Below the pieces are notes generated by a model. The model was not told the DNA's origin. It saw only the letters and a program-made list of their open reading frames with translations, and made no database searches. DNA of 44,319 bases from Levilactobacillus bambusae (GTDB lineage: Bacteria > Bacillota > Bacilli > Lactobacillales > Lactobacillaceae): positions 1-44,319 of the forward strand of contig NZ_QCXQ01000005.1 in NCBI RefSeq assembly GCF_003124125.1, given 5' to 3'. A program made the translations under genes and the position numbers. This document shows positions 23,270-33,816 of this stretch, piece after piece; the first letter of the stretch is position 1; each line of letters begins with the position of its first letter.

Positions 23270-24388
23270 ATGAAAAGACTAAAGGTACTTTACTTTGTGG
23301 ACACACTGGCAGCGGGGGGGATTCAAACCCTGATGCAGCAGACAATTGCCCAGTTTGACCCGGCGGAAATCGAGGTTACCATCCTCACGCTGGACCAAAC
23401 GACGGATCGTGACATGGCGGATAAGTTTGGGCCGGATGTTGCCATTCACCGCTTGCCAAATCCGATGAAAACGCCGCTGGACCTGCTGAGACTTAGTCAG
23501 CAGGCCCGCCGCTACTTTAAGCAGTCAGCAGATTACGATGTCCTGCACGCCCACGCCTCCAGCAAGTGTGTGGGCGTGTTGCGGGCCGCCAAGCGGGCTG
23601 GGATTCCCGTTCGGATTATTCACGCTCATAATACGGCGTTTTTTACGGATAGTCAGATCAAACAGTGGCTGGGAACCGCAATGAAACCAGCGCTACAGCG
23701 GGTTGTGACAACCCGGTTTGCTTGCTCAAACCAGGCGGGACGGTGGCTATTTGGCACCCATGACTTTACGGTCATTCCGAATGCGATCCACCTCGACCGG
23801 TTAGAATACGCAGCCGCCACGAGAAAGCGAGTTCGGCAGGCGGAGGGGCTTGCGGATAAGACGGTGCTCGGGCACTTCGGAAGTTTTAGCCCGGCTAAGA
23901 ACCACCACCAACTACTGCAGATCTTTGCCCGGTACCACCAAAAACACGATGATGCCATTCTGATGCTGGTGGGCAGCGGTGATCTCATGCCGCAGATCAG
24001 AACTGAAATTCAGAATCTGGGGTTATCGGATGCCGTCCGGTTAATGGGGTACCGCACCGACGTTGCAGATTTACTACAGGCAACGGACGTGCTGCTATTG
24101 CCGTCACTCCATGAGGGCCTGCCAGTCGTCCTATTAGAAGCTCAGGCGGCGGGCGTGCCCTGCGTCGTCTCCACGGCGGTTGATTCAGTGGCAAAAATTA
24201 GCGATCACTACCAGGTGGTGGCTTTAGACGCTGATATGGCGGTCTGGATTAACCGGATTGAACAAGCCAGCCGAATGCCTGCCGCATCCCGGCATCAGGG
24301 CCGCTGGCAGGTTCAGCGGGCTGGATACGACGTGACTCAAGCCGCTCCCGACCTACTCGCAAGGTACCGGGAATTGTTAGCCCATTAA
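23270..24388 (+). CDS. GT4-family glycosyltransferase (EPS)
   Basis: A 372-aa GT-B enzyme. The N-terminus YFVDTLAAGGIQTLMQQTIA is the glycine-rich motif seen in EpsF-like transferases, and VLHAHASSKCVGVLRAAKRA lies in the acceptor domain. The donor domain has LGHFGSFSPAKNHHQLLQIFA, the LVGSGDL turn, and EGLPVVLLEAQAAGVPCVVS, the E-x7-E motif of retaining GT4 enzymes. It acts on the lipid-linked repeat unit. It is tightly packed between the Wzz-like gene (4 bases) and a GT2 gene (22 bases). Donor sugar unknown. Confidence 0.92.
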   Translation: MKRLKVLYFVDTLAAGGIQTLMQQTIAQFDPAEIEVTILTLDQTTDRDMADKFGPDVAIHRLPNPMKTPLDLLRLSQQARRYFKQSADYDVLHAHASSKCVGVLRAAKRAGIPVRIIHAHNTAFFTDSQIKQWLGTAMKPALQRVVTTRFACSNQAGRWLFGTHDFTVIPNAIHLDRLEYAAATRKRVRQAEGLADKTVLGHFGSFSPAKNHHQLLQIFARYHQKHDDAILMLVGSGDLMPQIRTEIQNLGLSDAVRLMGYRTDVADLLQATDVLLLPSLHEGLPVVLLEAQAAGVPCVVSTAVDSVAKISDHYQVVALDADMAVWINRIEQASRMPAASRHQGRWQVQRAGYDVTQAAPDLLARYRELLAH

Positions 24389-24410
24389 AATTAAGAGGGG
24401 AAGTGAAACC

Positions 24411-25355
24411 ATGTTCATTAGTGTGATTGTGCCGTATCAAAACGCCGCTGCTTATCTCCCACGGTTTGTGGCTGATTTGGCCGCCCAGACGTACCCGAAC
24501 TTCGACGTTATTTTTATTAATGATGGGTCGACAGATCAAGGTCCCAAAACCCTAAGCCGGGTCCTTGCTAAAACGACCCTCCAGGCGCAACAGCTATCGC
24601 AGCCGGCCCGGGGCGTTTCCACGGCCCGTAACTTAGGCCTCCGGCAGGCCAGCGGGGAATATGTTATCTTTGCGGACGCTGATGACCGGCTGAAACCGAA
24701 TTACCTAATGACCTTGGCGGAACGAGCCTTTGAAACCCATGCGGATATTGTGGGCGGCCAGGCGGTCACCAGGAATAAGCGGGGCCGGTCGGTTATCATC
24801 GGACAGGCTGGATCCTACGAGGGTTCCGAGGCCTTAATGAGCCAGTTCTTGACCGGAACCATTCCCATGAACCTGTGGACCAAACTCATTCGTCGGTCGC
24901 TAGCAACTCAGGTGACCTTTGATTCAACCCTCTGTATTAACGAAGATCGGTGGTACCTCTACCAGATTATTCAGCGGGCAACTCGGGGTCAGTTTGTGGC
25001 GACGGTCATTTATGACTACCAAGTGAACGCTAATTCTGCGTCCCGCCAACCCCGGTTTCACCCTAAGTACCTGGATATTGCAACGGTGGCCCGCCGGATT
25101 GAAGCGGGCAGCCAGCGTCAGCATCCCCGGTTAGCCCGCCAGCAGGCCTACCTGAATCAGATGGACCTGCTGCGCCGAGAAATTCGGGGGCACGCTGAAC
25201 CAAGCCGGATGAGAACCTTACGTAATGAGTTGACACGGCTGAGTCAATCGGGGCTTGGCCTCTCCCCAGTTCAGCGACTGGAGGACTTTGGCTGGCGGTA
25301 CTGCTGGCCGGTCTACCGGCGGCTAATCGGAATGGATGTGCATCTCTATGGCTAA
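24411..25355 (+). CDS. GT2-family glycosyltransferase (EPS)
   Basis: A 314-aa GT-A enzyme. SVIVPYQNAAAYLPRFV and INDGSTDQGP are the N-terminal nucleotide-binding motifs, and YVIFADADDRLKPNYL carries the DxD metal site. The C-terminal half is helical and basic. No transmembrane helices are seen, so it is a cytoplasmic, processive-independent sugar transferase for the repeat unit. Its 3' end overlaps the following polymerase gene by 8 bases (20 if the polymerase starts at 25336). Confidence 0.93.
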   Translation: MFISVIVPYQNAAAYLPRFVADLAAQTYPNFDVIFINDGSTDQGPKTLSRVLAKTTLQAQQLSQPARGVSTARNLGLRQASGEYVIFADADDRLKPNYLMTLAERAFETHADIVGGQAVTRNKRGRSVIIGQAGSYEGSEALMSQFLTGTIPMNLWTKLIRRSLATQVTFDSTLCINEDRWYLYQIIQRATRGQFVATVIYDYQVNANSASRQPRFHPKYLDIATVARRIEAGSQRQHPRLARQQAYLNQMDLLRREIRGHAEPSRMRTLRNELTRLSQSGLGLSPVQRLEDFGWRYCWPVYRRLIGMDVHLYG

Positions 25356-26670
25356 ACTAACGCATGGCATGACAACCGGATTCGCCTTTCTCTTGGGCCT
25401 GTTTGCCTGTACGGATTCTGTCTACCTGATTCTAGTTGGTCAAACCCCCATTCTGTGGGTATACGTGGTGGCCCTGATGCTGCTGCTTTGGGTGGGCATG
25501 ACGGATCGCAGCCGGCTCGTAACGGCATTGTCCCGGGTTAGCCCGTGGTACTGGGCCTTTCTCGTTGTCTGCTTCTTCTCGATTATCCCCATGACGGCGA
25601 TTTTTATTTACCAGCCCACCATTATGCGCAGCTTTTTCAACGGTCAGATTAGTCTATGGCTAGCCACCGGCGTTTACCTGGCCGTCCTTTGCCTGCCTGA
25701 TCGGCTGCCGACGATTTTTCGCGGGGTCTGGTGGGGCATTGTCATTAACGTTTTCTGGTCGGTGGGGCAGTACGTTTTTTGGCGGGGCGGGCAATTTTTC
25801 AGCCTATACACCTGGTTCCCCCAGGCCAACTACCTCGTTTCACTGCCCTGGTCTGCCCAGCAGACGCAAGACGCTGACGTGAGTTTTATCACGGCTTACC
25901 GGGCCTCCGGGCTGTTTTTGGAAACGTCCTACTACGTCGTTTTCCTGATTGCGGCCCTGGTCGTTACGTTGTACTTTCAACGCTTGACGCTTGGCAAGTG
26001 GCTGGTGATTCTGATGATGCTAAGTTTCCTCGTGATTTCTCGGTCGGCCAATACCGTGCTGCTTGTTGTTCTACTGGTGATGTACTGCTGGTTAATGTGG
26101 GATCGACGGCACGACGGGTCATCGGTTCTGCTGGCGGCCCAGCTCATTATTGTTGGGGGCTTGCTGGTAATCGGCCTCGTCATACTGGCCCCCAAAATGG
26201 GGCGGGTCATGACGGAAAACGACGTCTGGGGCGCCGTCAAAGAGTCCCTTCAGACGCTGGATTTAAGGGATCAGGGAAATCAGGAACGCTACCAAAACAT
26301 GCAGATTGCACTGGGCCAGTACCAGGACCACTGGTTTGGGGTGGGGTACAACATGCTGTCCAGCTACCTTGAGCTGAATGCCGGGCCTCAGTTGAAGACT
26401 ACTTCGGCCTTTAATTGGTTCATCAACTTATTATTGGAAGTGGGACCGTTGGGACTTCTCGTTTACGTCTGCATGATGGTGAACTGGATATGGCGGACGT
26501 GGGCAAGGGGGCGGTTAGGCAAGCTAACGAGTCTAACGCTGATTGCCATCTGTGCCGTTCAGTTTGCTAACGGCGTCAAACTCTTTCCCATCTTCATGAT
26601 TATCTTTGCCGTTGCCAGTCTGCTGGTCAAACCCGGTCGGGAACCCCTCCCGGACGTCAACCCCAGCTAA
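25348..26670 (+). CDS. Wzy-like EPS polymerase (O-antigen ligase/polymerase type membrane protein)
   Basis: A 440-aa polytopic membrane protein with about 10-12 hydrophobic helices and a larger extracytoplasmic loop (around residues 175-200 and 300-345), the layout of Wzy polymerases. Wzy proteins share little sequence, so the call rests on topology, length and cluster position between transferases and the flippase. A GLGPxG-like segment (EVGPLGLLVYV) near the C-terminus is typical of O-antigen ligase-like proteins. It would link repeat units on the outer face of the membrane. ATG 25348 has GGATGTG about 9 bases upstream; ATG 25336 in the same frame is possible. Confidence 0.82.
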   Translation: MAKLTHGMTTGFAFLLGLFACTDSVYLILVGQTPILWVYVVALMLLLWVGMTDRSRLVTALSRVSPWYWAFLVVCFFSIIPMTAIFIYQPTIMRSFFNGQISLWLATGVYLAVLCLPDRLPTIFRGVWWGIVINVFWSVGQYVFWRGGQFFSLYTWFPQANYLVSLPWSAQQTQDADVSFITAYRASGLFLETSYYVVFLIAALVVTLYFQRLTLGKWLVILMMLSFLVISRSANTVLLVVLLVMYCWLMWDRRHDGSSVLLAAQLIIVGGLLVIGLVILAPKMGRVMTENDVWGAVKESLQTLDLRDQGNQERYQNMQIALGQYQDHWFGVGYNMLSSYLELNAGPQLKTTSAFNWFINLLLEVGPLGLLVYVCMMVNWIWRTWARGRLGKLTSLTLIAICAVQFANGVKLFPIFMIIFAVASLLVKPGREPLPDVNPS

Positions 26671-26684
26671 AGGAGGTGCACCCC

Positions 26685-28160
26685 ATGGGACAACCAAATC
26701 AACTGCGCCGTCAAACTATTGCCGGTTTTCTGTTCACCGGAGTCGAACTGGTGGGAAACCAAGGCCTAAGGTTAGCCATTCAAATTTTACTGGCCCGGTT
26801 ACTGGTGCCCGCCGACTTCGGGTTGATCGGGATGCTGATGGTGTTTACCGCCCTGTCCCAGTCCCTCATTGACAGCGGCTTTCAGAACGCCTTAATTCGG
26901 GAGGACCGGGTGACCCCCGCCGCCTACGCCACCGTTTTTTGGTTCAACATTGGCTTATCGGTGGGACTCTATGCGGTCTTGTATTTAAGCGCCCCCGCCA
27001 TTGCGGGCTTCTACCGCACGCCCGACCTCGTTATGACGCTCCGGGTGATGGAGGTGATTCTCCCGATTAACGCCCTGAGCCTAATCAGCCGGACCATTTT
27101 AACCCGCCAGATGGCCTTTAAGGCCCAGATGAAGATTAACCTTGTGAGCTCGCTTATCGCTGGGATAGTGGCGGTGGGGCTGGCGCTTAACGGGTTTGGG
27201 GTCTGGAGCATGGTATGGCAAATGATTATCGGTCAGCTGCTGCAAACGGTGGGGTTTCTGAAAACCGCTCAATGGCATCCCGTGAAACAGCTGGACCTCA
27301 AGGCGTTAAGCCGGTTGTTTTCCTTTGGGTGGAAACTCACTTTAGCCGGTCTCATCAATACGTTATATAACAACTTGCTGACCATGATCATCGGTCGGTT
27401 CTACTCCGTGACCACCCTCGGGTACTTTACCAACGCCCAAAAAATTAGCCAGTCGGTGACGGATACCTCAACGATGGCCATCCAGAAGGTCAGCTACCCG
27501 GCATTCAGCCAGCAAAAGGCAGATTTGACGGCCCTGAAACACGGCTACCAGAAGGTCATTCTCCACGCCGTTTACCTGTTGTTTCCGGTCTTAGTTGGGG
27601 TGGGACTCTTAAGCGACCAGATTTTAGGCCTGGTGTTCGGACCCCAATGGCTGCCAGCCGCCCAGTACTTGATGCCGCTTTGTCTAGCCGGACTTTTCTT
27701 TCCGCTGCAGGCGCTTAACCTGAATATTCTGCAGGTGGTCGGACGTTCCGACTGGAACCTGCGGCTAGAATTTGTGGAAAAGGGTTCGGGCCTCCTGCTG
27801 TTTGGGACGGCGTTTCTTCTGCACCTGAGTCTGGCGGGATTAATGTGGCTGCTCGTAGCGCACGCCGCCTTCAGCTACCTAGTCGATGCGGCGGTGGCCG
27901 GCCGGTTTATTCAGTTCGGCGCCCTGGCCCAACTGAAATCAGGGTGGCGCATTACCCTGCTCGTAGTGGGGATGGGGATCGGCGTCAAGGGACTAACGGT
28001 GATGCTGCCCATGAGCTGGTGGGCGCTTGGAATTGAAATTCTAGTGGGAATTGGCCTTTACGTCGGCGGCAGCTGGCTGATGCGGCTTCACGAATTCCAT
28101 TCCTGCTGGCAGATGGTGAACCGATTATTGGCGAAGCGGCGTGGGTTAGCGGTGGATTAG
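26685..28160 (+). CDS. Wzx-like repeat-unit flippase (MOP/PST superfamily)
   Basis: A 491-aa integral membrane protein with about 12-14 helices. The start RRQTIAGFLFTGVELVGNQG and the following LARLLVPADFGLIGM, then GFQNALIRE, match the polysaccharide transporter (PST) group of MOP flippases, close to the WzxC/TuaB type. It flips the undecaprenyl-linked repeat unit across the membrane. AAAGGAGGTG lies 8 bases before ATG 26685; an in-frame GTG at 26676 is inside that site. A ~100-base gap then separates it from rmlA; a TATAGT at 28212 could be part of an internal promoter. Confidence 0.92.
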   Translation: MGQPNQLRRQTIAGFLFTGVELVGNQGLRLAIQILLARLLVPADFGLIGMLMVFTALSQSLIDSGFQNALIREDRVTPAAYATVFWFNIGLSVGLYAVLYLSAPAIAGFYRTPDLVMTLRVMEVILPINALSLISRTILTRQMAFKAQMKINLVSSLIAGIVAVGLALNGFGVWSMVWQMIIGQLLQTVGFLKTAQWHPVKQLDLKALSRLFSFGWKLTLAGLINTLYNNLLTMIIGRFYSVTTLGYFTNAQKISQSVTDTSTMAIQKVSYPAFSQQKADLTALKHGYQKVILHAVYLLFPVLVGVGLLSDQILGLVFGPQWLPAAQYLMPLCLAGLFFPLQALNLNILQVVGRSDWNLRLEFVEKGSGLLLFGTAFLLHLSLAGLMWLLVAHAAFSYLVDAAVAGRFIQFGALAQLKSGWRITLLVVGMGIGVKGLTVMLPMSWWALGIEILVGIGLYVGGSWLMRLHEFHSCWQMVNRLLAKRRGLAVD

Positions 28161-28264
28161 AACTTCTCAGAAACTTCACGAATTTCCCCTAAATCAACCG
28201 TACTTTTTGGGTATAGTTACACCATCGAATAACGAGTGAATCGTCAGGAAGGGAGACGTTCTCA

Positions 28265-30195
<1,931 letters not shown>

Positions 30196-30212
30196 GGTCC
30201 ATATCAGGCAAT

Positions 30213-30266
30213 TAAAAGCACCGCCGCCAAGTCCTCCCTGGGACTTTGACGGCGGTGCTTGTTTTT
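30213..30266 (+). terminator. Intrinsic terminator of the EPS operon
   Basis: A long GC-rich stem (AAGCACCGCCG with CGGCGGTGCTT plus an inner AAGTCC/GGACTT helix) is followed by GTTTTT. Confidence 0.9.
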
Positions 30267-30312
30267 CTCATAAAAATCTAATCTTTCTGACCCACCTTTC
30301 GACGGGAAGCGG

Positions 30313-30318
30313 TATAAT
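30313..30318 (+). promoter_or_regulatory. Probable -10 element of pepN
   Basis: TATAAT lies 31 bases before the pepN start codon; no strong -35 partner is visible. Confidence 0.5.
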
Positions 30319-30348
30319 AATGCTAATCTAGAATAATGGGAGGCAGTT

Positions 30349-32883
30349 ATGACAGAATCTAACCATTTATATGATGCATTTCAACCTGATCACTATGATC
30401 TTTACATTGATATTAACCGGGAAAAGAAACTCATTACCGGAACTTCAACCATTCAGGGCCACGCCTCTGACCAATCGATTGCGATTAGCCAGAAGTATTT
30501 GACGGTCAAAAACGTGACGGCGGACAGTCAGCCGGTTGCGTTCAAGCTGGATAACGATGCTGAAACCATCAACATCGAGTTGTCCCAGGCCGGTGACGTG
30601 ACCTTAGTCATCGATTACTCCGCACCTTTGACCGATACGATGATGGGCATCTACCCGTCCTACTACGAATTGAACGGGGAACGGCAGGAAATCGTCGGCA
30701 CCCAGTTCGAAACGACATCGGCCCGGCAGGCCTTTCCGTGCGTGGATGAGCCCGAAGCTAAGGCAACGTTTAGCTTAGCCATTAAGTACGATGAAAAACC
30801 GGGGGAAACCATTATTGCCAACATGCCGGAAAATCACGTGACCGATGGCGTTCACTACTTTGACACCACGCTGCGGATGTCGTCCTACCTCATTGCATTT
30901 GCCTTCGGGGACCTCCAAAGCAAGCAGACCACAACTAAGAGCGGCGTTCAAATCGGGGTTTTCACAACGAAGGCTCACGACATGAACGAACTGGACTTTC
31001 CGTTGGACATGGCAAAGCGGGCCATTGAATTCTTCGAAGACTTCTACGAGACCCCGTATCCACTGCCGCATTCCTGGCAGCTGGCCCTCCCTGACTTCTC
31101 GGCCGGGGCAATGGAGAACTGGGGCTTAGTCACTTACCGGGAATCCTACCTGCTGTTTGATCCCGAGAACGCGTCGATGCAGACCAAGCAGCACGTTGCC
31201 ACAACGGTGACCCACGAACTTGCGCACCAGTGGTTTGGGGACCTTGTGACCATGAAGTGGTGGGATGACCTCTGGTTAAACGAAAGTTTTGCCAACATGA
31301 TGGAATACGTGGCGGTTGACGCTCTTGAGCCCGACTGGCACATTTGGGAAACCTTCCAAACGCTGGAAGTTCCAAAGGCGCTTCAGCGGGATGCTACCGA
31401 TGGGGTTCAACCCGTTCACGTTCAGGTGGAAAATCCAGCTGAAATTGCGGCGCTGTTCGATAGTGCCATTGTTTACGCCAAGGGGTCCCGGATGCTCGTC
31501 ATGGTCCGGGCCTTAATCGGGGATGATGCTCTGCGGCAGGGCTTAAAGACTTACTTTGCTGCCCATCACTTTGCTAACGCCACCGGAGCTGACCTTTGGG
31601 CTGCCTTACGGGACGCTTCCGGATTAGACATCGGCGGCATTATGAATTCCTGGCTGGAACAGCCGGGCTATCCCGTTGTTAACGCAGCCGTTGTCAACGG
31701 CCAGTTGACCCTGTCGCAAAAACAGTTCTTCATTGGCGAAGGCCAGGATGAAGGCCGGCTCTGGCAGATTCCACTGAACGGCAACTATGAAGATGTGCCA
31801 ACCATTATGAAGGACCAGACGATAACGCTTGGTGATTACCAGGACCTTCGGAAAAAGGCGGGGCAGGCCTTCCGTCTGAACGTCGGAAACAACTCGCACT
31901 TTATTGTGAAGTACGATGACACCTTAATGGCTGATATCGAAGCGGAAATGGATCAGTTTGACCCCATTTCCCAACTTCAAGTTCTGCAGGACTTACGTCT
32001 GTTAGCTGAGGGTCGCCAAATTCCGTTTGCCCAAGTGGTCCCAATGCTGGAACGCTTTGCCGATAACCACTCTGCCATTGTGACGGCCGGGTTATACCGG
32101 ATAACCAGCGACCTCAAGGAATTTGTTTTGCCTGACACCGCAGAAGAAAGCCACTTGCAGACATTCTTAGGCCAATTGAGTGACCACCAAGTTGCCCGGT
32201 TAGGCTGGACGAACCAAACGGGAGACACGGAAGATGACCGAATGACGCGGCCATACATCCTTAACGCTGCACTTTATGCGGGTAACAAGGATGCCCAAGC
32301 ATCGGCCCACGCGCTCTTCTCCGACACCGCCAACCATTTGATTGATCTGCCGGCTGAGGTCCGCGCCCTCGTCTTAACGAACGAAATTAAGAACTACAAC
32401 AGCGACGACTTGTTTAACCAGTTAGTCAACGAATACAGTCAATCGAGTGATGCCAGCTACAAGGCTGACTTGCAAGCAGCCCTGGCTAGTACCCCGATCA
32501 GCAGTCAGGCCGATCAATTGATTACAGACTTCGAAAAGCCTGAAATCATTAAGCCGCAAGACTTACGGGCTTGGTTCCCTGCCGTTCTAGCTAACGATGC
32601 GGGCCAACAAGCTGCGTGGGATTGGATTCGAAACGACTGGTCGTGGATGGAAAAGACCGTGGGGGGCGACATGGAATTTACCGGATTCATTACGTCGATT
32701 GCCAACGTCTTCAAGACGCAGACCCGGCTAGATGAATTCAAGGCCTTCTTTGATCCTAAACTCAACACGCCAGGTTTGACCCGTGAAATTACGATGGACA
32801 CTAAGATCATCGAGAGTCGGGTTGACCTCATTAAGCAGGAACAGGCAGCCGTTAACGCCGCCGTATCACAATCGGTTAAATAG
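30349..32883 (+). CDS. pepN: Aminopeptidase N (family M1, zinc)
   Basis: An 844-aa cytoplasmic exopeptidase of the usual PepN length. GAMENWG (about residue 253) binds the substrate N-terminus. HELAHQWFGDL (about 289) with the downstream LNESFAN glutamate forms the HExxH-x18-E zinc site. The C-terminal ERAP1-like helical domain is complete. It releases N-terminal residues from peptides taken up by oligopeptide transport, a main source of amino acids in lactic acid bacteria. GGGAGG precedes the ATG. It is a single-gene unit with its own -10 and terminator. Confidence 0.97.
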   Translation: MTESNHLYDAFQPDHYDLYIDINREKKLITGTSTIQGHASDQSIAISQKYLTVKNVTADSQPVAFKLDNDAETINIELSQAGDVTLVIDYSAPLTDTMMGIYPSYYELNGERQEIVGTQFETTSARQAFPCVDEPEAKATFSLAIKYDEKPGETIIANMPENHVTDGVHYFDTTLRMSSYLIAFAFGDLQSKQTTTKSGVQIGVFTTKAHDMNELDFPLDMAKRAIEFFEDFYETPYPLPHSWQLALPDFSAGAMENWGLVTYRESYLLFDPENASMQTKQHVATTVTHELAHQWFGDLVTMKWWDDLWLNESFANMMEYVAVDALEPDWHIWETFQTLEVPKALQRDATDGVQPVHVQVENPAEIAALFDSAIVYAKGSRMLVMVRALIGDDALRQGLKTYFAAHHFANATGADLWAALRDASGLDIGGIMNSWLEQPGYPVVNAAVVNGQLTLSQKQFFIGEGQDEGRLWQIPLNGNYEDVPTIMKDQTITLGDYQDLRKKAGQAFRLNVGNNSHFIVKYDDTLMADIEAEMDQFDPISQLQVLQDLRLLAEGRQIPFAQVVPMLERFADNHSAIVTAGLYRITSDLKEFVLPDTAEESHLQTFLGQLSDHQVARLGWTNQTGDTEDDRMTRPYILNAALYAGNKDAQASAHALFSDTANHLIDLPAEVRALVLTNEIKNYNSDDLFNQLVNEYSQSSDASYKADLQAALASTPISSQADQLITDFEKPEIIKPQDLRAWFPAVLANDAGQQAAWDWIRNDWSWMEKTVGGDMEFTGFITSIANVFKTQTRLDEFKAFFDPKLNTPGLTREITMDTKIIESRVDLIKQEQAAVNAAVSQSVK

Positions 32884-32921
32884 GGGCTCGGTGTGAACCC
32901 TGATTAAGACGGCCGAACACC

Positions 32922-32984
32922 AAAAAGAGAGAACAGCCTAATCCGGTTAAAAGCTCATCGGATCGGGTCATTCTCTCTTTTTTG
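32922..32984 (+). terminator. Intrinsic terminator of pepN
   Basis: AAAAAGAGAGAA pairs with TTCTCTCTTTTT, with an inner partial stem (TCCG with CGGA), followed by a T run. Confidence 0.85.
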
Positions 32985-33042
32985 CTGCTGGAACACCTTG
33001 TGTTTCAGCTTGATTATTAGGGCGTCGTTGATTCACTCAGAT

Positions 33043-33085
33043 AAAGCTCATGGCTGTGGGGAAACGCGATGGTCATGAGCTTTTT
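33043..33085. terminator. Terminator-like hairpin downstream of the PNPOx-like gene
   Basis: A 10-bp perfect stem (33043-33052 with 33074-33083) lies 36 bases past the stop of the minus-strand gene; the T run is stronger on the plus strand, so it may act both ways. Confidence 0.6.
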
Positions 33086-33120
33086 GAGTTGGTGCGGACG
33101 GGAAGTAATTTCATGGACCT

Positions 33121-33522
33121 TTAGTCCGACACAAGGGTTCCCGCCTTCGGGCCAATATCCAGGAGGAAAATTTGGTCGATACGGATGACGCCAACCTGTT
33201 TTGGTGCCGGGCGGCCCGCAGCCTTTTCAAGGGCCGCTTCGGAATCGTAGAAGGGCCCACTCGAATAAATATCCGCGCGGCCCGAGAACCGGAAGCCCTT
33301 CATTGCCTGCCGGTCAACGAAAGCCACCGCCGCCTTACTCGTCTGCTGAATATTTTTAAGGGTTTGTTTGCCGGTAAATTCATTATAGATTAAGTGGGAA
33401 TCATCGTAGAGCCGCATGGTCATTTTAGGACCTACATCGGGATTCCCTGCCGTATCAGCCGTTGCAATGTACGCTAACTGTTTTTCAATCATATCTTTCA
33501 TATCCTGTGTCACAGTAACCAT
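33121..33522 (-). CDS. Pyridoxamine 5'-phosphate oxidase-like flavin-binding protein
   Basis: A 133-aa cytoplasmic protein with the split-barrel FMN-binding fold. QLAYIATADTAGNPDVGPKM is the usual first strand pair of the family, with the downstream FTGKQTLKNIQQTSKAAVAFVD. Members of this short group bind FMN or F420 and act as oxidoreductases or flavin carriers, but the substrate is unknown. ATG 33522 is chosen: GAGAGGAG lies 9 bases upstream and the longer frame to 33648 would add an untypical extension. It is a single gene with its own promoter. Confidence 0.85.
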   Translation of the reverse strand: MVTVTQDMKDMIEKQLAYIATADTAGNPDVGPKMTMRLYDDSHLIYNEFTGKQTLKNIQQTSKAAVAFVDRQAMKGFRFSGRADIYSSGPFYDSEAALEKAAGRPAPKQVGVIRIDQIFLLDIGPKAGTLVSD

Positions 33523-33565
33523 ATTAATCGACTCCTCTCGTTTCAATCCACTAGTCGTTACCTTA

Positions 33566-33593
33566 ACTGTACCAGTCTGAGGAGAAAAGACAA
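33566..33593 (-). promoter_or_regulatory. Probable promoter of the PNPOx-like gene
   Basis: On the minus strand TTGTCT (33588-33593) and TACAGT (33566-33571) are separated by 16 bases, about 45 bases before the start codon. Confidence 0.55.
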
Positions 33594-33670
33594 AGGAAGA
33601 AGCATTTTGATTTGATAATTGTGAAGCAGCCTCCGAAAATCGTTTCATTATAAGCTATTTATATTTTATT

Positions 33671-33699
33671 ACCATAATATTAAGATTATGGTTTTTTCA
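33671..33699 (+). other. Hairpin followed by T run in the leader of the sulfotransferase pair
   Basis: ACCATAAT (33671-33678) and ATTATGGT (33685-33692) form an 8-bp perfect stem followed by TTTTT. It precedes both divergent genes and may be an attenuator or an operator; see findings. Confidence 0.5.
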
Positions 33700-33816
33700 C
33701 ATAATCTTCAAAATTCAAGCCTTAAATAAATGGAGTACATGTCGAATTGCTGATGGGAGGTGTCAGCCACAAATTCGCCGGGGATGTTCAATTCATGTTC
33801 AAAGGAGTGTTTCGAA

